From Fidelibacterota bacterium (GTDB lineage Bacteria; Fidelibacterota; Marinisomatia; SCGC-AAA003-L08; GCA-002704045), in NCBI GenBank assembly GCA_002704045.1, contig PAFF01000101.1, positions 3,669 through 20,484 of the forward strand: 16,816 nucleotides of DNA. Direction: 5' to 3'. Each line of letters begins with the position of its first letter. The first letter of the stretch is position 1. The notes beneath the pieces were generated by a model that saw only the letters and a program-made list of their open reading frames with translations, searched no databases and was not told the DNA's origin. This document shows, piece after piece, positions 1 to 8,086 of this stretch. The position numbers were made by a program, and so were the translations under genes.

Positions 1-594
1 AGTTTTTATTAATGGTATATCTCTTAAAAATAATGGGTCATAAATTTTTTTAACTAAATCAACCGCTTTTTTTGAACTGGATCCAATCACTATTCTATCA
101 GGAATCATAAAATCTTTAATTGCAGAACCTTCTCTCAAAAATTCTGGATTAGATACAATATCATATAAGCTGTTATTTAATTTTAAATCTTTTACATATT
201 TTTTTATTTTTGATGCTGTACCAGGAGGAACTGTAGATTTTATAACAATTACTTTATAACTATCAATGTAAGGAATAATATTTTTAATAGCGTTAAAAAT
301 ATATTTTATTTTCACATTACCATTTTTGTCTGAAGGGGTCCCAACTGCAATGAAAATTATATCAGAATTTGATACGGTTTGATCTATATTTGAAGAAAAT
401 GAAATTCTTTTTTCGTTAATATTTTTTTTTATTAACTCAGTTAAGCCAGGTTCAAAAATAGGAATTTTACATTTATTTAACTGTTCTATTTTTTTATTAT
501 CAATATCCATACATATGACATCATGTCCAAAATCAGCCATACAAACCCCTGAAACTAAACCAACATACCCAGATCCAATAAAGGAGATTTTCAT
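1..594 (-). CDS. ugd: UDP-glucose 6-dehydrogenase, N-terminal part (cut by window edge)
   Basis: Oxidises UDP-glucose to UDP-glucuronate with two NAD+, feeding surface polysaccharide synthesis in the cytoplasm. I translated 198 codons from the ATG at 592-594. The Rossmann NAD-binding loop GSGYVGL is at residues 7-13, followed by the family motifs VGTPS (84-88), STVPPGT (120-126) and NPEFLREG (149-156). Family members are usually about 430-450 residues, so over half is outside the window, including the region with the catalytic cysteine. The start is well supported: the start codon directly abuts the TAA of the upstream VWA gene, and an AAGGA box lies nine bases before it. UDP-mannose/N-acetylmannosamine dehydrogenases are related, but the GYVGL loop and NPEFLREG block fit UDP-glucose dehydrogenase best. 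Confidence 0.93.
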   Translation of the reverse strand, partial: MKISFIGSGYVGLVSGVCMADFGHDVICMDIDNKKIEQLNKCKIPIFEPGLTELIKKNINEKRISFSSNIDQTVSNSDIIFIAVGTPSDKNGNVKIKYIFNAIKNIIPYIDSYKVIVIKSTVPPGTASKIKKYVKDLKLNNSLYDIVSNPEFLREGSAIKDFMIPDRIVIGSSSKKAVDLVKKIYDPLFLRDIPLIKT

Positions 595-2601
595 TTATAA
601 TAATCCTTTTTGTTTTCTATAGTACCATTCTACACATAAAATTATAACTAAAATAGTTAAATATTTAAAAATATCCACAGTTTCATAATTGACATTTTTT
701 TCTGTTTCCTTATCTTCAAAATTAAATATTGTTAAAGACTTAGTCAATTCCTCGATATCTATATAATCACCTCCAGTTTTTAATATTAATTTCTTAAACG
801 AAGTTGATTTATCATTTATAAAAAGATCTTCACGATCATTACGCTTAACAAAGAATTCAATTGGTTCAATATTTATTTCCTTATCATTATAAATAGAAGT
901 TCCTTTTATAAACCAGTTACCATCATCATTAGGATGAAAATTAACATAATATTTATTTTTTAATTGATTATATTGTAAGTTTAATTGCTTTTCAACACTA
1001 TCTTTATATGCTATTATATTCAAATTTTTATTGATATGTCTTGGTTCCACTATATATGAATACTGAATTACGATCTCATGAGACTCTCCCAAAGTTATGT
1101 ACTTATGTGTTTTTTTGAATGAAATTATAGATCTATCATTATCTTTAGAATGATTTATAATCATTTTAATAATATCATTTATATTTTCTTTGCTGTCATA
1201 TTCTGGTACTTTTTTATAAACATTACCAATATTAGGCATAAAAACTCCTAAAGCATTATCGTTTATTATTATAGCATCTGAATTATCACTATATTTAAAT
1301 AATATATTTTCGATATTGTTTGAATTATATACGAAATTTCTTTTAAACGGAGGTAATGATGAAAAATTATTATCTAAATATTCTTTTCTGTGATTAACTA
1401 AATGTGATTCTTGAAGATTATTATTAATTTTTCTTTCTAGGTCAAAAAGATTACTAATTTGTTCAACTTGATAATCTGGCATGTTCGGTCCTTCAAAGAA
1501 TATAACATTATTATTATTTTGAAATATTTTATTTTCTATGAATGAATCTAAAATAATTAAATCATAATCATTAAAATCTATTTTTTTCAATTTAGAATCT
1601 AAATTATTTTTATTAAAAGCAAATATATGATTTAATATGTTATTTTTATCAGTCAAAATATTTTTTTTAATTAAATAAGTATTTGTTGAAACACTACCGC
1701 TAATCAAAAGAATATTTATTGGATTTTCTGAATTGTTTAAAAAAAACTTTTTTGCATTGTTTTTAATATTATACTCATCTTCAACTTTCTTAATTGAAAC
1801 AATATTTTCGCTTGTTAAAAGCGATGATTCAATAATTATTTTTTCATTTAATAAATTCTCACCTTCGTTAAGCTTAATAAAATTATTATGAACAATATCA
1901 CCTTTTTCATTTGTGATAATTAAATTTGTATTAAGCTGCTTATTTAATTTTGATTTAATCACACAAAGTATTTCAACAATGTCATAATTATCAGCAAGTC
2001 TTTTAAGATCAACTTTTTCTAATTTGACATCAATTATTTGAATAGAATCTCCTACCGAAATTCCAAATGTTGGATTTTTTAATGTATTTTCTTCAATATT
2101 TTTACCTATAGTTTTAATACCATCTGAAATAATAATATTATAATCTAAATCATAATTATTTTTTAAATCACTTAAAGAACTAAAGTTTGTTATAGTTTTG
2201 TTGAATTTAATATTTGAAAAAGTATTTTTTTTTTTCAAACTATCTGAAAATACAAATTTTTTTACTATGTAATTTTTGTTTTCAAGATACTTTACTAAAG
2301 TATCTATTTGATCTAAATAATTAATATTACTGAAGGATTGAAAAATTGACATACTTTTACTATTATCAACAAAAATTCCAACTTTAGGCTTATCAATTGA
2401 GTTATTTTTATAAATTAGTATTGGATTTATAAACAGATACAAAATTATAATTAAACTTAAAAATCTAAGAGAAAGTAAAATATAAGATTTAGTAATGATT
2501 TTAGTATTTAATATTTTTTTATATTTATGAAGGAGTATGAAAAAAATAATAATCAAAAATCCAATTGTAACTAAAGAACTTTTTGTGTAAAAATCTATCA
2601 T
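595..2601 (-). CDS. VWA-domain membrane protein with GATase-like domain (batA-like)
   Basis: A 668-residue protein of the aerotolerance-type VWA membrane family, of uncertain role. Two hydrophobic segments (about 8-25 and 40-64) precede a von Willebrand A-like domain. Its MIDAS motif DxSxS appears as D79-S81-S83 and the distal Asp as SDG at 159-161. A beta-sandwich-like region follows (about 185-290), then an alpha/beta segment resembling a degenerate glutamine-amidotransferase fold (about 296-360, with NILLISG and YDLIILDSF). A last membrane segment (about 646-660) ends in EWYYRKQKGLL, a C-terminus common in this family. The bulk between the membrane segments should be periplasmic. No glutaminase Cys/His is evident, so the amidotransferase fold is probably non-catalytic. 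The ATG overlaps the tsaD stop codon (TAATG), implying translational coupling. No MoxR ATPase or bat neighbour is present in the window. The exact function is unknown. Confidence 0.72.
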   Translation of the reverse strand: MIDFYTKSSLVTIGFLIIIFFILLHKYKKILNTKIITKSYILLSLRFLSLIIILYLFINPILIYKNNSIDKPKVGIFVDNSKSMSIFQSFSNINYLDQIDTLVKYLENKNYIVKKFVFSDSLKKKNTFSNIKFNKTITNFSSLSDLKNNYDLDYNIIISDGIKTIGKNIEENTLKNPTFGISVGDSIQIIDVKLEKVDLKRLADNYDIVEILCVIKSKLNKQLNTNLIITNEKGDIVHNNFIKLNEGENLLNEKIIIESSLLTSENIVSIKKVEDEYNIKNNAKKFFLNNSENPINILLISGSVSTNTYLIKKNILTDKNNILNHIFAFNKNNLDSKLKKIDFNDYDLIILDSFIENKIFQNNNNVIFFEGPNMPDYQVEQISNLFDLERKINNNLQESHLVNHRKEYLDNNFSSLPPFKRNFVYNSNNIENILFKYSDNSDAIIINDNALGVFMPNIGNVYKKVPEYDSKENINDIIKMIINHSKDNDRSIISFKKTHKYITLGESHEIVIQYSYIVEPRHINKNLNIIAYKDSVEKQLNLQYNQLKNKYYVNFHPNDDGNWFIKGTSIYNDKEINIEPIEFFVKRNDREDLFINDKSTSFKKLILKTGGDYIDIEELTKSLTIFNFEDKETEKNVNYETVDIFKYLTILVIILCVEWYYRKQKGLL
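604..608 (-). promoter_or_regulatory. Ribosome binding site of ugd
   Basis: AAGGA on the minus strand, nine bases before the ugd ATG and inside the last codons of the VWA gene. It is the cleanest Shine-Dalgarno box in the window; most other genes here have none. It suggests ugd is initiated independently rather than only by coupling to the upstream stop codon. Confidence 0.6.
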
Positions 2602-3599
2602 TACTTTATATTAAGATTTGGGATAGGTGATAATTCTAAATTAGAAAAAATCTTATTTTTTAAATAATATGATGTTGTAATTGCAATCATTGCACCATTA
2701 TCTGTACAATATTCAAAACTTGGAAATAAAAATTTTATATTATGTTTATATTCAAGTTTTTTGGCTTTTTCCCTAAGATAAGAATTTGCTGCTACTCCTC
2801 CTGCAATAGTAACAGTTTTAATTTTTGTATCTTTAATACATTTTTCAATTTTGTTTAGTAATGATAAAATAATAGCTTTTTGGTAACTTGCCGCTAAGTT
2901 TGATCGTTCTAATTTTTGTTCTTTTTCATCCATTTCATTATGTTTATATAAGAGGGCTGTTTTTAGACCACTGAACGAAAAATCGTATTCCGAGTTTTTT
3001 ATCCTAGGAATTGTAAATTTGTATTTATTTGGATCACCAAGTTTTGCAACCTTATCAATCTCAGGTCCACCGGGATAGCCTAATGATAATATTTTCGCAC
3101 CTTTATCAAATGCCTCACCAGCAGCATCATCTCGTGTGGTTGAAATTAAATTATATTTTTGATAATTTTTAACATTCCAAATCTGAGTATGGCCCCCTGA
3201 TACTAATAAACATAAAAAAGGGAAATCAATATTTGGATAATCTATAAAATTGGCAAAAATATGACCTTCTAGATGATTAATACCAATAAAGGGTATACCT
3301 AATGCAATTGACATACCTTTTACAAAATTCACACCAACTAATAGGGCACCCATCAAACCAGGACCATACGTTACACCAATACAATTAATATTGTTAATTT
3401 TGACATTCGCTTTTTGTAATGCTTTGTAGATAATTAATGAAAGTACCTTTTCGTGTTCTCTAGATGCAAATTCAGGGACTACGCCACCATATTTTGAATG
3501 AATTAATTGAGTATAAGTCTGATTGCTTACAATTTTATCATCAATCAAAACTGAAGCAGAAGTCTCATCACAAGATGTCTCAATCCCTAAAACTATCAT
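2601..3599 (-). CDS. tsaD: tRNA N6-adenosine threonylcarbamoyltransferase TsaD
   Basis: Transfers the threonylcarbamoyl group from threonylcarbamoyl-AMP to A37 of ANN-decoding tRNAs (t6A), working with TsaB and TsaE in the cytoplasm. The 332-residue length is normal for bacterial TsaD. It opens with the family signature GIETSCDET (5-13). The metal-binding HxxxH motif is H109-L-E-G-H113, with the third ligand D300 in the CTDNGAM block. The ASKHA nucleotide-binding loops are LLVSGGHTQ (131-139) and AGGVAANSYLR (266-276). It starts 47 bases after the rpsA stop, the second-largest gap in the window, with no Shine-Dalgarno box. Its stop overlaps the VWA start by one base. TsaB and TsaE are not in the window. 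Confidence 0.97.
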   Translation of the reverse strand: MIVLGIETSCDETSASVLIDDKIVSNQTYTQLIHSKYGGVVPEFASREHEKVLSLIIYKALQKANVKINNINCIGVTYGPGLMGALLVGVNFVKGMSIALGIPFIGINHLEGHIFANFIDYPNIDFPFLCLLVSGGHTQIWNVKNYQKYNLISTTRDDAAGEAFDKGAKILSLGYPGGPEIDKVAKLGDPNKYKFTIPRIKNSEYDFSFSGLKTALLYKHNEMDEKEQKLERSNLAASYQKAIILSLLNKIEKCIKDTKIKTVTIAGGVAANSYLREKAKKLEYKHNIKFLFPSFEYCTDNGAMIAITTSYYLKNKIFSNLELSPIPNLNIK

Positions 3600-3646
3600 A
3601 AATAATTTATACTTAAGTTATAATGGACTTACTTTATAATATAGAT

Positions 3647-5650
3647 TTACTTTTTATCATTTTCGACAATATTTTTTATTATATCATCAGGAATTTGCAT
3701 TTTCTCACTAACAGGCTCATTATTAATTTCAACATTGTTTTGTACTGAATCATCTGATTGCTCAAAATCGTCAAATTCTGCAATGAAAATAATTTTCTTA
3801 TTCTCTGTATCGACTTCTTGCACTACTAAATCATCAATATTTTGATCAATTTCGAATTGTTTTTTGATTTTCCATCTTGCATTTTTAGGATATCTACTAA
3901 GCGAAATAATACCCTCAATATCATCCTCTAATTCTATAATAATACCTTTGTCAAGAATCTTAATTACCTTTCCAGAATATTTGTCACCTGTCTTATATTT
4001 TTCCTTAAAAGTAAGCCAAGGATTTTCTTCAACTTGCTTAATCCCAAGCGACAACCTTCTATTTCCTATGTCTAATTCTAATATTTTAACATCAATTTCT
4101 TGACCCTTTGACAATACATCTTTAGGATTTCTAATATTTTTTGTCCAAGAGATATCAGAAATATGCACTAAACCATCAATTCCAGCTTGAATCTCAACAA
4201 AAGCACCAAATTGTGTTAATTTTTGAACCACACCCTTATGTATGCTTCCCTCAATATATTTTTCTTCTAGATTATCCCAAGGATTATCTTGTAATTGTTT
4301 TAATCCAAGTGATATTTTTTTCTCATTTGGATCAAGACTTAAAATTTTTGTGGATAATTTGTCACCCAATTTAAACAACTCACCTGGATGTTTTATGTGT
4401 CTAGTCCATGACATCTCAGATACATGCAATAAACCCTCAATACCTTCTTCAATTTCAATAAAAACACCATAATTCATCATATTAACAATCTTTCCATCAA
4501 CTATTGAAGAAACTGGATACCTTGATTCTGCTTCTTTCCAAGGTTCAGGATGCAACTGTTTCAGACCAAGTGAAACTCTTAAATTATCAACATCAAAGTC
4601 TATGATTTTAACTTTGATTTTTTGGTTGGTTTCTAACATTTCTGTAGGGTGATTTATTCTTCCCCAAGTAATATCAGTAATGTGCAACAATCCATCAATA
4701 CCACCTAAATCAATAAAAGCACCAAAGTCTGTTATATTTTTAACAATACCTTCTAACACCATGCCAACTTCTAATTGTGAAATTATATCTTGTCTTTTTG
4801 CTTTAATGTCAGTTTCAAGAAGTTCTTTCCTCGAAAGAACAACATTTTTTCTTAATTCATTAATTTTAACAATTTTGAATTCAAATGTTTGATCTATATA
4901 CTCATTAAAATCAACAACAGGCCTTATATCAATTTGAGAACCAGGTAAAAATGCAAAAATATTTCCGATATCTACCACTAAACCACCTTTTATTCTTTTC
5001 ATGATTTTGCCTTCAATGACTTCGCCAGAATCATGACATTTTTTCAATCTTGACCAATCTCTTAAGAAATCCGCTTTTTCTTTAGATAAAACAAACTTTC
5101 CTTTTCTATCTTCAAGATTTGTAATAAAAACTTCAATCTCATCTCCAACCACAGGTGTTTCTTTGAATTCATTTATAGATATTATTCCCTCAGACTTGAA
5201 GCCTACATCTACAAGTACGTCTCTATCATTAACTCCAACAATCATACCCGAAACTATTTCCCCCTGTTTAATATCAGAGAATGTATCAGAATATATGTCA
5301 TCTGTACTAGAACTTTCCACTACTCCACTTTGCAAAGAATAAGATTCAATGTCATCAAGACTTACAGATTTTATTTTTAATAAATCAGGAGATAAATAAT
5401 CTAAAGTGATATTAGAATTTTCAGAAATTTTGTCTATGATATCTTCATTGGAATCTATTTTTTTTGATTTATTCGTACTATCATTTTCATCTTCTATTTC
5501 ATATGAAACATCTGTATTCTCAAAATGGTTATCATCATATGATTTTTTTTCTTCAGTTACTTCTACATTTGCATTTTCATTTACTTCAGCTTCTAAAGGG
5601 GTTGCGGAAGATTCATCAACTTCCTGGTTTATTTTTTCATTTTCATTCAT
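3647..5650 (-). CDS. rpsA: 30S ribosomal protein S1
   Basis: Binds mRNA on the 30S subunit and helps start translation, especially on leaders with weak Shine-Dalgarno boxes. The 667 residues contain six S1 (OB-fold) repeats at about 129-191, 208-274, 295-364, 380-451, 467-538 and 554-625. Repeats 3 to 5 are the canonical ones, with GAFI/GVFI/GAFV and GLLHI/GLVHIS blocks; repeats 1, 2 and 6 are more diverged, as in other S1 proteins. An acidic, low-complexity extension of about 125 residues precedes repeat 1, and an acidic tail of about 40 residues follows repeat 6. The ATG lies inside the end of cmk (8-base overlap). A purine-rich AAGGAAAG lies 12 bases upstream, further than usual. The cmk-rpsA order is widely conserved in bacteria and supports the call. 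Confidence 0.96.
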   Translation of the reverse strand: MNENEKINQEVDESSATPLEAEVNENANVEVTEEKKSYDDNHFENTDVSYEIEDENDSTNKSKKIDSNEDIIDKISENSNITLDYLSPDLLKIKSVSLDDIESYSLQSGVVESSSTDDIYSDTFSDIKQGEIVSGMIVGVNDRDVLVDVGFKSEGIISINEFKETPVVGDEIEVFITNLEDRKGKFVLSKEKADFLRDWSRLKKCHDSGEVIEGKIMKRIKGGLVVDIGNIFAFLPGSQIDIRPVVDFNEYIDQTFEFKIVKINELRKNVVLSRKELLETDIKAKRQDIISQLEVGMVLEGIVKNITDFGAFIDLGGIDGLLHITDITWGRINHPTEMLETNQKIKVKIIDFDVDNLRVSLGLKQLHPEPWKEAESRYPVSSIVDGKIVNMMNYGVFIEIEEGIEGLLHVSEMSWTRHIKHPGELFKLGDKLSTKILSLDPNEKKISLGLKQLQDNPWDNLEEKYIEGSIHKGVVQKLTQFGAFVEIQAGIDGLVHISDISWTKNIRNPKDVLSKGQEIDVKILELDIGNRRLSLGIKQVEENPWLTFKEKYKTGDKYSGKVIKILDKGIIIELEDDIEGIISLSRYPKNARWKIKKQFEIDQNIDDLVVQEVDTENKKIIFIAEFDDFEQSDDSVQNNVEINNEPVSEKMQIPDDIIKNIVENDKK

Positions 5651-6302
5651 TAGTGTATTTATCTTTCCTTTTTATTATGTTAACAATTTTTTCAACTTGG
5701 TCAGCTATTTTCATATTAGTAGTATCTATAATAATAGCGCCATCAGCAACTACCAATGGAGAGTGTTTTCTTTTTTTGTCAAGATTATCTCTTTTTTTAA
5801 TTTGATCAATCATAGATTGAATATCATTTTCAGATTTCTGATTTTCAATCAATCTTCTTTTTGCTCTTACCTCAATATCTGCTGTTAAATAAAATTTAAA
5901 ATCAGCATTAGGAAAAACAGTTGTTCCGATATCTCTACCTTCCATGACAACATTATTATCTAATGCTATATTTCTTTGCAAGGCTACTAAATTATCCCTT
6001 ACAACCTTAACTGCACTTACTTTACTTACATTATTATTTACGGAATCCTGCCTTAATTTGTTAGAAACATCGATATCATTAATAAAAATTTCGTTTTTAA
6101 AATTAAAATTTATTTTTAGTTTTTTTAATTCTTTTTTGAAAATAGTTCCATTATCTAAATTTACCTTTTTTTCTAAAAAGTAAAGAGTCACAGCTCTATA
6201 CATTGAACCTGTATTGATATGAATGTATTTTAGTTTCTTGGCAACATCTTTAGCAGTTACAGATTTACCTGAAGCTGCTGGCCCATCAATAGCAATGATC
6301 AT
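5643..6302 (-). CDS. cmk: Cytidylate kinase
   Basis: Phosphorylates CMP and dCMP to the diphosphates with ATP in cytoplasmic pyrimidine salvage and nucleotide balance. The 219 residues match the usual length. The P-loop GPAASGKS is at 7-14, the NMP-binding block NTGSMYRAV at about 31-39, and the family motif GRDIGTTVFPNA in the middle of the protein, with an Arg/Lys-rich lid after it (RAKRRL). The ATG gives MIIAIDGPA, the normal N-terminus of Cmk. GAGGA occurs 15 bases upstream, too far to be a standard ribosome binding site. It is preceded by a 67-base gap with a direct repeat, and its TGA stop lies inside rpsA, so the two are probably co-expressed. Confidence 0.96.
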   Translation of the reverse strand: MIIAIDGPAASGKSVTAKDVAKKLKYIHINTGSMYRAVTLYFLEKKVNLDNGTIFKKELKKLKINFNFKNEIFINDIDVSNKLRQDSVNNNVSKVSAVKVVRDNLVALQRNIALDNNVVMEGRDIGTTVFPNADFKFYLTADIEVRAKRRLIENQKSENDIQSMIDQIKKRDNLDKKRKHSPLVVADGAIIIDTTNMKIADQVEKIVNIIKRKDKYTNE

Positions 6303-6322
6303 AATTATTATTACAAATCCTC

Positions 6323-6367
6323 AAATAGCCAAGTAATTTATCATTCTTTTTAGAAATACCCAAGTAA
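6323..6367. repeat. Pair of 14-base direct repeats upstream of cmk
   Basis: On the plus strand, aaatagccaagtaa (6323-6336) and aaatacccaagtaa (6354-6367) match at 13 of 14 bases. Their starts are 31 bases apart, close to three helical turns. They fill much of the 67-base rluB-cmk gap, the largest gap in the window. The repeat itself is plain in the sequence. A role as a regulator-binding site or promoter element for cmk-rpsA is only a guess. Confidence 0.5.
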
Positions 6368-6369
6368 AG

Positions 6370-7071
6370 TTAAGTATTAATTATTTTTCTTATTATGTTT
6401 AATGATATTTTTTTTGAATGTCCTGATTTTAACTTTCCTAAAACTATACCAGCAAAACTACTTCTATGCAAAGATTCAACTTTTGAGTCTAGGAATTTAA
6501 AAATATTTTTAACTTCTCTATTTTTACCCTCAAACAAAATAGCTTCATATACAAACCTATTAAATTTCTTTTCTAAAAAATTGATATTAGCTTTCACTTT
6601 TTGACCATTTTCTAATAAAACACCATTACTAATCGATTTGAGTTTATTTTTATTAATATTCAACTTTGTATCAACGATATATTTTCTCTCAATGTTATAT
6701 TTAGGATGCATTAACTTGTGTGCTAAATCACCATCATTTGTCACTAAAATGACTCCAGTAGTATCTCTATCTAATCTTCCAATCGGGAATAGACGTTCTT
6801 CAGTTAGAAAAAAATCCATTATCGTCTTTCTATTTTGAGGATCATTAACAGTAGAAATAACACCTTTAGGCTTATTAAGTAGGTACACAACTGGATTAAA
6901 TTTTAACTGAACTAATTTATTTTTATATAGAACATAATCATTTTCTTTTACTTGAGTCGATAAATCATCGATAATAACACCATTAATATTTATGAAACCT
7001 TTTTTTATTAATTCATCACACTTTCTTCTTGATGCTAAACCAGCTTTTGCTAAAAATTTATTTAAACGCAT
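6370..7071 (-). CDS. rluB: rRNA pseudouridine synthase, RluB/RsuA family
   Basis: Isomerises a uridine of ribosomal RNA to pseudouridine. The 233 residues start with an S4 RNA-binding domain (1 to about 60; MRLNKFLAKAGLASRR at the very start fixes the ATG). The RsuA-type catalytic domain follows, with LNKPKG at 65-70 and the signature GRLDRDTTG containing the catalytic Asp (D101). The family is certain. Whether the target is 23S (RluB/RluE-like) or 16S (RsuA-like) cannot be decided from sequence motifs alone; outside proteobacteria the rluB label is customary for this architecture. It starts ten bases after the trpS stop with no obvious Shine-Dalgarno box. It fits the translation theme of its neighbours. 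Confidence 0.9.
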   Translation of the reverse strand: MRLNKFLAKAGLASRRKCDELIKKGFININGVIIDDLSTQVKENDYVLYKNKLVQLKFNPVVYLLNKPKGVISTVNDPQNRKTIMDFFLTEERLFPIGRLDRDTTGVILVTNDGDLAHKLMHPKYNIERKYIVDTKLNINKNKLKSISNGVLLENGQKVKANINFLEKKFNRFVYEAILFEGKNREVKNIFKFLDSKVESLHRSSFAGIVLGKLKSGHSKKISLNIIRKIINT

Positions 7072-7081
7072 ATTTAATTAT

Positions 7082-8086
7082 CTAACTCTTAAATTGAGGG
7101 AAACCAATTTTTCGATAAACTTTTTGTATAGTTTTTCGTGATCTATACATAGCATTTGTTGAACCCTCATTTAGTATTTTTTCCAAATAACTTTTTTCAT
7201 CAATCAAAGAATGATATTTTTTTTGAATTGGCTTAAGTGACTCAATGATTACTTCTGTTAAACCATCTTTAAATTCTTTGTAACCTTGATTTTTATATTT
7301 TTCTTCAATTAGTTCAATCTTTTCACCTGAAAATAGAGAATAAATATTAATTAGATTTTTGAGCCCTTCTCCACCATTTTGATAATTAACTTCACTTCCA
7401 GAATCAGTTACAGATCTTTTTATTTTTTTTAAAATAGTTTTTTCATTATCAAGTAAACCAATAAAATTATTTTCATTTTCATCGGACTTAGACATTTTAC
7501 TTTTAGGGCTTTGCAGGCTCATTATCCTCGCACCACGATTTGGGATGTATGGCTCAGGTATCTTAAATGTTGGTGAATATTCATTGTTAAATCTTTCAGC
7601 TATGTTCCTTGCAAGTTCTAGATGCTGTTTTTGATCTGCACCAACAGGAACTAAATCAGCTTGATACAATAATATATCTGATGCCATTAAAATTGGATAA
7701 GTGAATAATCCCGCATTAATATTTGCATTATTTTTTTTTGATTTATCTTTAAACTGAGTCATACGATTAAGTTCACCCATATAGGTAAAACAGTTTAAAA
7801 CCCAAGCTAGCTCTGCATGAGCTGAAACATGCGATTGTACAAAAATACTACTTAATTTAGGATCAATCCCGCATGCTATAAACTGAGCGGCAAAAGACAA
7901 ACATCTTTTCCTTAATTCTGCTGGATTTTGTCTAAGAGTAATAGCGTGCATATCTACAACTACAAAAATAGAATCATAATCATGCTGTAAATCAACCCAA
8001 TTTTTTATTGCACCTAAATAATTACCGATACATAGAGTACCTGAAGGTTGGATTCCTGATAAAATTATTTTCTTATTATCTTTCAT
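7082..8086 (-). CDS. trpS: Tryptophan--tRNA ligase
   Basis: Charges tRNA-Trp with tryptophan using ATP; a class Ic synthetase. The 334 residues match the bacterial length. The HIGH-equivalent is TLCIGN (17-22) after SGIQPSG, typical for TrpRS. KMSKS is at 197-201, within SPKSKMSKSDENEN. VPVGADQKQHLELAR (147-161) is the conserved tRNA-synthetase block before it. The ATG lies inside the end of the NlpC/P60 gene (11-base overlap), so translation may be coupled. No T-box or trp leader is possible here because there is no intergenic space. Confidence 0.97.
   Translation of the reverse strand: MKDNKKIILSGIQPSGTLCIGNYLGAIKNWVDLQHDYDSIFVVVDMHAITLRQNPAELRKRCLSFAAQFIACGIDPKLSSIFVQSHVSAHAELAWVLNCFTYMGELNRMTQFKDKSKKNNANINAGLFTYPILMASDILLYQADLVPVGADQKQHLELARNIAERFNNEYSPTFKIPEPYIPNRGARIMSLQSPKSKMSKSDENENNFIGLLDNEKTILKKIKRSVTDSGSEVNYQNGGEGLKNLINIYSLFSGEKIELIEEKYKNQGYKEFKDGLTEVIIESLKPIQKKYHSLIDEKSYLEKILNEGSTNAMYRSRKTIQKVYRKIGFPQFKS

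Noticed and set aside
3600..3646. Promoter-like TATAAT stretches and short palindromes (acttaagt, ttataa) in the rpsA-tsaD gap
   Set aside because: In sequence this AT-rich such strings are expected by chance. No matching -35 element and no stable stem with GC pairs was seen, so neither promoter nor terminator is supported.
3864..4892. Several short plus-strand open frames opposite the S1 repeats
   Set aside because: They resemble one another only because the S1 repeats they shadow do. No start context or family motif is present.
3647..5650. Tandem repeats at DNA level within rpsA
   Set aside because: The similarity between segments is the ordinary homology of S1 protein domains, too diverged at DNA level to be a recent repeat or recombination site.
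5406..5888. Plus-strand open frame of 160 codons opposite rpsA/cmk
   Set aside because: It is the mirror of the acidic, AT-rich start of rpsA and the end of cmk. The product is a Ser/Phe-rich low-complexity string without family motifs, and both genes on the other strand are certain.
6303..6369. Bacteroidota-type promoter (TTG then TAnnTTTG) before cmk
   Set aside because: The strand contains CTATTTG-like sequence, but the full -7 consensus with correct spacing to a -33 TTG is not met. Only the direct repeat is reported.
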